From contig CAVYRD010000013.1 of the NCBI GenBank assembly GCA_963770865.1, positions 1 to 64,000 of the forward strand: a DNA stretch of 64,000 bases, in the 5' to 3' direction. Numbering within the stretch: the first letter of the stretch is position 1; each line of letters begins with the position of its first letter. Both the position numbers and the translations under genes were made by a program. Under the pieces are notes generated by a model. It worked only from the letters and a program-made list of their open reading frames with translations, was not told where the DNA came from and ran no database searches. This stretch comes from Miltoncostaea sp963770865 (GTDB lineage Bacteria; Actinomycetota; Thermoleophilia; Miltoncostaeales; Miltoncostaeaceae). Below are positions 55,441 through 64,000 of the stretch, piece after piece.

Positions 55441-55477
55441 TCCACCAGATGCCGCACCATGATCGGCATCTGGTGGA
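55441..55477 (+). terminator. perfect 13-bp hairpin after tRNA-Ser (CGA)
   Basis: TCCACCAGATGCC (55441-55453) pairs perfectly with GGCATCTGGTGGA (55465-55477) around an 11-base loop. It starts 5 bases after the tRNA and probably terminates it; the lack of a T-run leaves open a recombination role. Confidence 0.6.
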
Positions 55478-55653
55478 GCGTCTTGGGCGACCGCGACTCC
55501 GCCTGGATCCGCTCGGGACCGCTGTCAGGGGCGTGGGACTCTCCCATGTCTTCTACGGATGAAAGTCAAGTTCTCTCGACGATCCGGCCTCCGCGTGAGA
55601 GGTTCGTTTTCGGGTGCGGGTGACTGACCAGCTGAAGGGCAGAATCCTGGGGC

Positions 55654-56910
55654 TCAGAGGTCTGCCGCGCTGCCGCGCCGCATGGTCGGCGTCTTGACGC
55701 GCCCCGGTGTCGCGCCCGCACCCACCCCTCCCGCTTGTCGGTCGCGCATCAGTTGGCGGTAAGCGGCCTCGGCCCGCCGGGCCTGGGCCATCTCGGCGGC
55801 CCGCCCCTCGACGCTGGCGAAGACTCGCTCGGGGTTGCGCCGGCCCTGGCGCGAGGGGGCGCCGAGCATGAGCTCGAGCCGGCGCAGCTTCTCGCGCATG
55901 AGCGAGGGGCGCACGAAGGCGTAGTCCTCGCCGCGGCTGAGCATGTGCCAGGCGATCACCACGAGCTTTCGGGCGACGGCCACGGTGGCGATGTTGGCGC
56001 CCCGCCGCGCTCGCACCCGCTCGCCGAAGGCCCGCATCGGCCCGGCAGAGCGGATGGCGTGCCAGGCCGCCTCGACCAGCAGGTGGCGGGCCTCTCCGGG
56101 GCCCTGCTTGGAGATGCGCCCGTGGCGGGCGGGCTCGGAGCCGGACTGGTGAACGCGCGGGTTGAGCCCCAGGTAGGCCACCAGGTGGCGGGAGCTGGGA
56201 AAGCGCGAGATGTCGCCGATGGCGGCCATGAGCGCCGTGGCGCTGATGGCGCCCATGCCGGGGAGCGTCATCAGGCGACGGATCTGGGCGCACTCCAGCG
56301 CCTGGCGGGCGATCGCGCGCTCGACCAGGGAGATCTCGGCGTCGAACAGATCGATCAGCCGCAGCCCGGCATCGACGGCCTGGCGCTCGTCGAGGGGCAG
56401 CTCCTGCTGGGCCAGCCAGCGTCGCCCGGCGACCCCGAACAGATCGCTCATCGATGGCCGCTCGGCGAGGTTGCGCATCAGGGCGGCGTGGATCTGGTTC
56501 TTCTCGCGGGTGCGCTGGCGCACCAGGGCGGCGCGGCGCGCGATCAGGCGCCGGCGCAGCCTGGTCGCCTCGTCCGGGCTCCAGACCTCCGCGACGAAGC
56601 CCCCCGCAAGCAGCTGGGCCAGGCGGCGGGCGTCGATGCGGTCGGTCTTGGCGCCCGCCAGCCGGGCGGCGCTCACCGCCGGCGGGTGGGCGAGCACCAC
56701 CCGGGCGACGTGCGGCTCGATGATCCGGGCGATGGCCAGGGCGTTGCCGGTCGCCTCCAGGACGACCTGGTCCTCGGCCCCCAGGCTGCGGGCGAACTGC
56801 TCGAGCGCCTCGGGCGAGGCGGACACCCGCCCGGCCGAGCGCAGCCGGCCCTCCTCGACGATCGCGACCTCGCAGAAGTCGCGGTGGACGTCCAAACCGA
56901 TGCTTCGCAT
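55654..56910 (-). CDS. IS110 transposase (DEDD recombinase)
   Basis: 418 residues: an N-terminal RuvC-like DEDD domain (IGLDVHRDFCEVAI, VLEATGNAL, GAKTDRIDARRLAQLL), a helical linker (RLIARRAALVRQRTREKNQI) and the C-terminal transposase_20 serine domain (LMTLPGMGAISATALMAAIGDISRFPSSRHLVAYLGLNP and RHGRISKQGPGEARHLLVEAAW). ATG 56910 precedes RSIGLDVHRDF directly. It is intact and could be active. Confidence 0.95.
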   Translation of the reverse strand: MRSIGLDVHRDFCEVAIVEEGRLRSAGRVSASPEALEQFARSLGAEDQVVLEATGNALAIARIIEPHVARVVLAHPPAVSAARLAGAKTDRIDARRLAQLLAGGFVAEVWSPDEATRLRRRLIARRAALVRQRTREKNQIHAALMRNLAERPSMSDLFGVAGRRWLAQQELPLDERQAVDAGLRLIDLFDAEISLVERAIARQALECAQIRRLMTLPGMGAISATALMAAIGDISRFPSSRHLVAYLGLNPRVHQSGSEPARHGRISKQGPGEARHLLVEAAWHAIRSAGPMRAFGERVRARRGANIATVAVARKLVVIAWHMLSRGEDYAFVRPSLMREKLRRLELMLGAPSRQGRRNPERVFASVEGRAAEMAQARRAEAAYRQLMRDRQAGGVGAGATPGRVKTPTMRRGSAADL

Positions 56911-57150
56911 CGGGCTCCTCCTCAACGGCGGCGGCAAGGCGGAGGCAGGCGGGCACGACGACAACTACGGATCCGTGCTCGTGGCACACCCGGGCAAGTC
57001 GCAGGGGCGGCCATCTACAAACCCCGGGCTCGTGGCCCATACCAAAGCCGACGGCCTGCCCCACCTGGCCCTCCGAAGCCCCTGTCCCGGAACCGGGCCG
57101 ATCCTAGATCGACTCGCCCGGTGCAGCAGCTCCAGGAGCAGTTTCATGCC
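56911..57150 (-). ncRNA. candidate bridge RNA region of the IS110 element
   Basis: The 240-base non-coding flank upstream of the transposase is where IS110-group elements (IS621) carry the bridge RNA that pairs with donor and target DNA. Several short GC-rich hairpins can be drawn (CCCGGG and GGGCTCGTGGCCC near 56990-57035, CCCCTGTCCCGGAACCGGG near 57083-57100). I cannot define the loops or the RNA ends, so this marks a position only. Confidence 0.3.
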
Positions 57151-57152
57151 CC

Positions 57153-57236
57153 TACAACTTCGACCGGCCCCACGGCAGCCTGGGAGGGCAAACTCCCTAC
57201 GAACGACTGCGCCAGAAGACCACCGCCCCGGCGTAA
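57153..57236 (+). pseudogene. C-terminal remnant of an IS481/IS3-type transposase
   Basis: 27 codons and a TAA stop read YNFDRPHGSLGGQTPYERLRQ and a short tail, the classic end of rve-type transposases. Nothing of the same gene is found upstream because the IS110 element occupies that side. Confidence 0.75.
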
Positions 57237-57353
57237 GTGCCCTTCGTCAGTCGCACACCTAGGTCGGACATCTCGAGTGGGGTGGCACCGCCGGGAATCC
57301 CGACCCCCTTTGGAGACCTGGCCATTCCACGGCAAGTCCGGGGACCAGTCTTC

Positions 57354-57824
57354 TCAGGGGCATCCCGGGGCGCCGCGGCGAAGGTCCCGCCGCAGTGCCG
57401 CGAGGTCGTCCTGGAGGGTCGCCATCTGCTTGCGCAGGGCGCGGATCTCGGAGAGCTCCGGTCCTTCCGGCTCCGCCTTCTGACGCCGCCGCCGGCCGGC
57501 CTCGACGAACTCGCTGGTGATCGCGCCGGCCGTGACCGTGATGAAGCTGATGCCGGCCAGCATCACGACGACGCCGGTCAGGCGTCCGGGGATCGTCGCG
57601 GGCACGATGTCCCCGTAGCCGACCGTCGTGACGGTCTCCATGCCCCACCACATCCCGGCCCAGACGCTGTGGAAGTGGGACGGGTCGGTGAGGCGCACCA
57701 GGACGCCGGCGATCAGGGCGATGCCGAAGGTGACGACGGCGACGCCCTGCCAGGCTCCGCGGAAGGGCTGCGCGGCGATCCGCGCGTACCACTCCTCGGC
57801 GCTGGTCCTGAAGTGCTTGCGCAT
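57354..57824 (-). CDS. two-helix potassium channel
   Basis: 156 residues: TM1 (about 23-43), pore helix and selectivity filter TVGYGD (about 70-75), TM2 (about 83-105) and a C-terminal charged coiled coil (SEIRALRKQMATLQDDLAALRRDL) that likely assembles the tetramer. ATG 57824 (MRKHFRTS) is the probable start; upstream residues look random. A TMEM175-type channel is encoded divergently next door. Confidence 0.9.
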   Translation of the reverse strand: MRKHFRTSAEEWYARIAAQPFRGAWQGVAVVTFGIALIAGVLVRLTDPSHFHSVWAGMWWGMETVTTVGYGDIVPATIPGRLTGVVVMLAGISFITVTAGAITSEFVEAGRRRRQKAEPEGPELSEIRALRKQMATLQDDLAALRRDLRRGAPGCP

Positions 57825-58048
57825 GACGACGCTCCGGACTCGGGGGCTGGCGCCCGCTGGCTGGGGACGCATGGACCATGACGTACCGGGCCGACGCCCG
57901 GGCTATGGTGGCGCCGAACGGGCTGCGGTTCGGCCGCACCCCGGACCGCGATGTCCGCGGATGACGGTTGAGTCCGCGGCCGGTGTGCTGGGAAGGTCAG
58001 ATCCGGCGAGGTGCCCGGCGACGAGCCGGTTGATCGAAGGAGCGCCCC

Positions 58049-58762
58049 GTGAGCGAGAGCACGGCCCCACGGCGGGACGATGCCGCCGACGTCCCGCCCT
58101 CGCCGGCCGACGCGCGACGGCCTCCCCACGCAGACGGCCTTCGCAGCCCGTCGCGCATCGAGGCGCTGAGCGACGGCGTCTTCGCCATCATCCTCACCCT
58201 CCTCGTGCTCGAGATCGCCGTCCCCTCGAACCTGTCCAGCCAGTCGCTGCGGGAGGTGCTCAGCGAGCTGCGACCGACGATGGTCGCGTGGGTGATCAGC
58301 TTCCTCATCACGGGGATGTATTGGGTCTCCCACCGGGACCTCTTCGCCCGCATCAGCGTCGTCAACCGCGATCTGGTCTGGCTGAACCTGCTCTTCCTGT
58401 TGCCGGCGAGCCTCATCCCCTTCGCGGCCTCCGTGCTCGGCGAGTACCCGGACGAGCCGATCGCCCTGCACATCTACGGCGTCATCCTGATCGCCGTGAC
58501 GCTGATGCGGGTCGCGATGTACTGGTACGCGGGTCACCGGCCGCACCTCTTCCACGATCAGCGGCTCCCGGGCCGCTTCGGGCTGGGCGTCGCGATCTCG
58601 GCCGCGCCGATCCTCTTCTACGCGGCGGCGATGGCCATCGCCGACACCTCCACGACAGCCGGCATCTGGATCTTCCTGTCGGTCCCGATCGTGTACTTCC
58701 TGGGCATCACCCTGCTGCGGGAGCGGCCCGGCACGCGTGCCGAGGCCGAAGAGTTCTCCTGA
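58049..58762 (+). CDS. TMEM175-family (DUF1211) potassium channel protein
   Basis: 237 residues with six predicted membrane helices; after a polar N-terminus the first helix carries RIEALSDGVFAIILTLLVLEI, the family signature (R..A[FL]SDGVFAI). Bacterial TMEM175 proteins form K+-selective tetramers. GTG 58049 lacks a strong Shine-Dalgarno but begins just after GAAGGAG (58037-58043). Confidence 0.9.
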   Translation: MSESTAPRRDDAADVPPSPADARRPPHADGLRSPSRIEALSDGVFAIILTLLVLEIAVPSNLSSQSLREVLSELRPTMVAWVISFLITGMYWVSHRDLFARISVVNRDLVWLNLLFLLPASLIPFAASVLGEYPDEPIALHIYGVILIAVTLMRVAMYWYAGHRPHLFHDQRLPGRFGLGVAISAAPILFYAAAMAIADTSTTAGIWIFLSVPIVYFLGITLLRERPGTRAEAEEFS

Positions 58763-58889
58763 GGCCCGCCGCCGGCTCATCGACGGGCCGGGCGGTCTGC
58801 GAGTTCCTAAGGGCGTCGCCGCCGGGCCTGACCCGGCCGTCGGAGATGGCGGCCGGGTCCTCTCGGTCCGTGCACTCGCGGCTTCCCGC

Positions 58890-59369
58890 CTAAGGGCCCG
58901 TCGTCGTCACGCCCGCGCACTGCGGCTTCAGGTCGTCGGCCGCCTGCTGAAGCGGGGTGACCGCGCCCTTCAGGGTCTGCGCGGCCGCCCGGGGCGTCGT
59001 CCCGCCGCCCTGGAGGCTCTGGGTCGCGGCCTTCACGCCGTCCCAGGCGTCGGTGAGCGCGGAGGTGTCGACGCCGGTCGCGTCCGTGGCCGAGGCCTCG
59101 ACGTTCGTCCACGCCGCGCCGAGCTGGGTGGCGGCCGTGGTCAGCTGGGTGACGGTGGTGTTCTTCGGATCGAGGGACTTCACGTTTGAGGTGGCGGTCT
59201 CCAGCTGGTCCAGGCTCGCGCAGAAGGCGGCGTTGGCGTTGGCCTGAGAGGTGGTCGCGCCCGTGCTGGACGGGCTCGAGCCCGAACTGCTGCTGCCGCA
59301 GCCGGCGAGCGCGAGGGCAAGCAGCACCACCAGCGCCCCGGTCGCTGACAGCAGGGCGGTCTTTCGCAT
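58890..59369 (-). CDS. secreted lipoprotein of unknown function
   Basis: 159 residues with a lipoprotein signal (RKTALLSATGALVVLLALALAGC), lipobox LAGC at about 24, then a Ser/Thr-rich linker and an all-helical domain (NAAFCASLDQLETATSNVKSL...) with two further cysteines. AAGGAG lies 6 bases before ATG 59369. No named family comes to mind beyond actinobacterial lipoproteins with this helical pattern. Confidence 0.75.
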   Translation of the reverse strand: MRKTALLSATGALVVLLALALAGCGSSSSGSSPSSTGATTSQANANAAFCASLDQLETATSNVKSLDPKNTTVTQLTTAATQLGAAWTNVEASATDATGVDTSALTDAWDGVKAATQSLQGGGTTPRAAAQTLKGAVTPLQQAADDLKPQCAGVTTTGP

Positions 59370-59598
59370 CGTCAACTCCTTCCATGGCGCCCGTCAACGC
59401 CCGTACGCCGACACGTCGCGAACCGATCCAAGCGCAGCCGGCTCGAGCCCGCGTCCTCCCGATTGGATGAGGCGCCTGGCGGGCGGGCGACGGGCGCGCC
59501 GGGCACCAGAGGCCCGCGCTTCTCATCCTCCTCGGACGATGCGTCGAGCCCGTGGGTGCGCTCTTCTGTCCCTTCAGGATCCGAAGAAAGGAACCGGG

Positions 59599-59922
59599 AT
59601 GGCAGACGAGCAGCCCCTTCTGGACACGCTCACGGATATGACGGTCGCGTCGGTGGCGCGCGCCGACCTCGATGACCGCACGCTGATGATGGTGCGGCTC
59701 GCGGCGCTGGCAGCGGTCAACGCCCCCTCGGGCTCCTACCTGATGAACCTCGCCGCGGCCGGCGAGGCGGGGCTCACCCTCGAAGACGCCCGAAGCGTCC
59801 TGATCGCGGTCGCGCCGATCGTGGGCGGGCCGAGGGTCATCAGCGCGGCAGGTGCGATCACCGGGGCCCTCGGGCTGGCACTGGCGCTCGACGACGCTCT
59901 CGCGGCCGGCGAGGCCGAGTAG
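59599..59922 (+). CDS. carboxymuconolactone decarboxylase (CMD) family protein
   Basis: 107 residues: helical CMD fold with LDDRTLMMVRLAALAAVNAPSGSYLMNLAAAGEAGLTLEDARSVLIAVAPIVGGPRVISAAGAI. The CxxC(H) of AhpD-type members is absent, so peroxidase activity is unlikely. ATG is preceded by GGAA at short range. It is followed by a DUF7144-like fragment, its common neighbour. Confidence 0.85.
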   Translation: MADEQPLLDTLTDMTVASVARADLDDRTLMMVRLAALAAVNAPSGSYLMNLAAAGEAGLTLEDARSVLIAVAPIVGGPRVISAAGAITGALGLALALDDALAAGEAE

Positions 59923-60036
59923 CCCCCGCCCCGCCCGACGACGCCCCACGGACACGACCGCCGCGCCCGCCTGGCGGGAGCGGCGGTCAGAGAGGACACG
60001 CGTCGCGAAGGCACGAGGAGGTCAAGCTCTCTCGTC

Positions 60037-60294
60037 ACGACGAACTTCGACACCTGGGGCTGGGCCCTGATCATCTGGGGCGTCGTCGTGATGCTCTCGG
60101 CCGGGTCGCTCTTTGCCGGCCGCGGCTGGGGCCGCTGGTTCGGGATCGTCGCGATCCTGGTCAACATGATCGTCCAGATCACCTGGTTCCCCGCCTATCC
60201 GCTGTGGAGCCTGGTGGCGATCGGCCTCGGGGTCGCGGTCCTGTGGGCGCTCACCGCGGGCTGGAACGAGGCGAGGGCGGACCTGCGGGGCTGA
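60037..60294 (+). pseudogene. DUF7144-like membrane protein, N-terminus missing
   Basis: The frame reads TTNFDTWGWALIIWGVVVMLSAGSLFAGRGWGRWFGIVAILVNMIVQITWFPAYPLWSLVAIGLGVAVLWALTAG, the second half of the four-helix DUF7144 family. The first helix and a start codon are absent; AGGAGG (60016-60021) stands before the frame but the next start is ATG 60088, inside the second helix. Either the 5' end is lost or translation starts late and gives 68 residues. Confidence 0.5.
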
Positions 60295-60367
60295 ACCGAG
60301 CCCCATCCCACTACCCCTGCGGCCCGTCGCATGTGCGGCGGGCCGCCCGCCGCTCGAGGAGGCGACG

Positions 60368-61761
60368 ATGCCCGGCCCAACTCGTCCTAACTGCGATGTC
60401 CTGGTGATCTTCGGAATCACCGGCGACCTGGCGCGCGTGATGACGTTCCGGTCCCTTTACCGGCTCGAGCAGCGCGGGCTTCTGTCGTTCCCGATCGTCG
60501 GCGTCGCGTTCGACGACTGGACGCTCGACCGGCTCGTGGAACGCGCCCGGGAGTCGATCGTCGGCACCGGCGAGGATCTGGACACGGCGGTCTTCGAGCG
60601 GTTCGCGTCCCGGCTCTCCTACGTGCACGGCGATTTCGCGGACGCCGCGACCTATGCGCGCGTCGGGCAGGCCATCGGGGACGCCGCGGCGCCCGTGTTC
60701 TATCTCGAGACCCCGCCGTCCCTCTTCGCGACCGTCGTCGGGGGACTGGCGACGGCTGGCCTCACGGATTCCGCCCGAGTCGTGGTGGAGAAGCCGTTCG
60801 GCCACGATCGCGACTCTGCGCGGGCTCTCGCCGAGGAGCTCCACGGCTACGTGGACGAGTCCCAGATCTACCGGATCGACCACTACCTCGGGAAGATGGG
60901 GCTCGAGGAGATCCTCTACCTGCGCTTCGCCAACACGATGCTGGAGCCGGTCTGGAACCGGAACTACATCGAGTGCGTGCAGATCACCCTGGCCGAGGAC
61001 TTCGGCCTCGAGGGCCGCGGCCACTTCTACGACCCCGTGGGCGCGCTGCGGGATGTCGTCGTCAACCACCTCATGCAGGTCGTCGGCGCCACCGCCATGG
61101 AGCCGCCGGCCGGCGGCGACCCCGAGACCGTCAAAGACGCGATGCAGGCCGTCTTCATGGCGACCCGGGAGGCCGACCCGGCGCGCTACGTGCGCGGCCA
61201 GTTCCGCGGCTACCGCGACATCGAGGGCGTCGCGGCGGACTCGGACACGGAGACCTACTGCGCGCTGCGCCTCGAGATCGACAACTGGCGCTGGTCGGGC
61301 GTCCCGTTCCTCGTCCGCACGGGCAAGCTCCTGCCGGTCACCCAGACCGAGGTCCGGCTGATCTTCAAGCACCCGCCGCGGCTCGGCTTCGCCGTCCTGG
61401 AGCGGAGGCCGGAGCCGAACCAGCTGGTGATCAAGCTGGACCCCTCGACGGGGGTCCGGATGGTCCTCGACGCCCGCCGCGCCGAGGACCGCCGGGCGGC
61501 GCCGATCCTGTTCGACGTGGAGTTCGCGCAGATGGGCGGCGAGGGCGCCACGCCGTACGAGGTGCTGCTGGAGGCGGCCATCGCCGGCTACAGCGTGCGC
61601 TTCACCCGTCAGGACGAGGTCGAGGAGACCTGGAGGATCATGCAGCCGCTGCTCGACGCCCCGCCCCCCGTGCACGCCTACGCGCCGGGCACATGGGGCC
61701 CGGAGGCCGCGGACGCGCTCGCGGCGGACGTCGGCGGCTGGCGCGCCCCGTGGGTGGCGTC

Positions 61762-61765
<4 letters not shown>
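60368..61765 (+). CDS. zwf: glucose-6-phosphate dehydrogenase
   Basis: NADP-linked oxidation of glucose-6-phosphate to the lactone. 465 residues: VIFGITGDLARVM cofactor loop at about residue 13, VVEKPFGHD near 140, and the active-site RIDHYLGK near 175 followed by the long substrate and dimer domain. GAGGAGG is 5 bases before the ATG. The GH15 gene overlaps its stop (GTGA), so glucose release and oxidation are linked. Confidence 0.95.
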
Positions 61766-63641
<1,876 letters not shown>

Positions 63642-63645
<4 letters not shown>

Positions 63646-64000
63646 GCCCGCGCGATGTCGCCCCGCGGCCCGCCGTGGCGACCACCGGCGCCCCGTCCGG
63701 CCGGCAGTACGAGATCGCCCGGGGCGACCAGCGCGCCGTCGTGGTCGAAGTCGGTGGTGGGCTGCGCGCCTACTCGGCGATGGGCCGCGAGCTGCTCGAC
63801 GGGTACCCGGCGGACGAGATGTGCTCGGCGGGCCGCGGCCAGCTGCTGATGCCGTGGCCGAACCGCGTCCAGGACGGCCGGTACGCGTTCGCCGGGCGCC
63901 GGCACCAGCTGCCGCTCACCGAGCCCGAGCAGGACAACGCCATCCACGGCCTCGTGCGATGGGCGGCCTGGAGCGCCGCCGAGCACGAGCCCGACCGGGT
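63642..64000 (+). CDS. aldose 1-epimerase family protein (3' partial)
   Basis: The first 119 residues of a mutarotase-like protein: GRQYEIARGDQRAVVVEVGGGLRAYSAMGRELLDGY, PWPNRVQDGRYAFAGRRHQLPLTEP and NAIHGLVRWAAW, the last with the family's active-site His. GTG overlaps the GH15 stop (GTGA). It completes a glucose operon, converting sugar anomers for glucose-6-phosphate formation; the gene runs off the window. Confidence 0.88.

Larger units (their letters stand above)
55500..57150 (-). mobile_element. IS110-family insertion sequence (ends approximate)
   Basis: A full IS110 transposase gene with non-coding flanks of about 150-200 bases on each side. IS110 elements lack terminal repeats, so the ends cannot be fixed here. 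Its upper border lies close to an older transposase tail at 57153, which suggests insertion next to or into that gene, and its lower border lies near the tRNA-Ser hairpin. Confidence 0.7.

Overview
The window is a very GC-rich (about 70%) actinobacterial chromosome segment, most likely from the class Thermoleophilia (Solirubrobacter/Gaiella-like). The clues are short overlapping operons with GTG/ATG starts, a large Gram-positive-type SRP RNA, a succinate dehydrogenase with an HdrB-like subunit in place of the usual anchors, and a collagen-like 'VKNGSL' protein of a kind common in that class. The taxonomy is inference.

Layout. 1-19.3 kb is mostly core genome: mdh and icd face sdhA-sdhB-HdrB-like-glutaredoxin; then a GNAT protein, a TPM-like membrane protein and a GT2 enzyme; then asd-lysC, recR, ybaB and dnaX, the SRP RNA and prfC; then a GT39 mannosyltransferase, a thermonuclease and a SnoaL-like protein. 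19.8-21.1 kb is an IS3-family element whose left end supplies the stop codon of a collagen-like gene. 21.3-32.1 kb is an arsenic island: a zinc-ribbon protein, OsmC, arsR-arsD-arsA on the plus strand; phosphoesterase, aquaporin, arsC, a second arsA and a thiolase on the minus strand; and a divergent arsR, small Cys protein and arsM. No ArsB or Acr3 pump is present, and the aquaporin that could act as the arsenite channel is split by an IS110 transposase fragment.

32.1-45.2 kb is a stress-type accessory island: DUF6325 remnant, SHOCT protein, two DUF1269 proteins, a MalT-like LuxR regulator, a GAP-family membrane protein, a cytoplasmic arylsulfatase, an HD hydrolase, DUF2252 and a second aquaporin. 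A duplicated aquaporin tail lies in front of the LuxR gene. 45-47.3 kb holds gene debris, a dienelactone hydrolase and an IS481 element. 47.8-50.2 kb encodes a large secreted protein combining a Het-C-like domain, a von Willebrand A domain and RTX-type calcium repeats, the most unusual single gene here. 50.8-55.4 kb has tRNA-Val, an AlkA-like glycosylase, an MFS exporter with a divergent LysR regulator, and two tRNA-Ser genes flanking an SDR. 55.6-57.2 kb is an IS110 element beside an older transposase remnant. 57.3-64 kb encodes a K+ channel, a TMEM175 channel, a lipoprotein, a CMD protein, and a zwf-GH15-epimerase operon cut by the window end.

Sequence quality matters for every reader. At least a dozen single-base frameshifts occur in otherwise well-conserved genes (mdh, icd, GT39, IS3 orfB, zinc-ribbon, arsC, phosphoesterase, aquaporin, alkA, MFS), some in compensating +1/-1 pairs. 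This looks like consensus error more than wholesale gene decay. Real decay is seen too: the split aquaporin, DUF6325, enoyl-CoA hydratase, M23 and transposase remnants.
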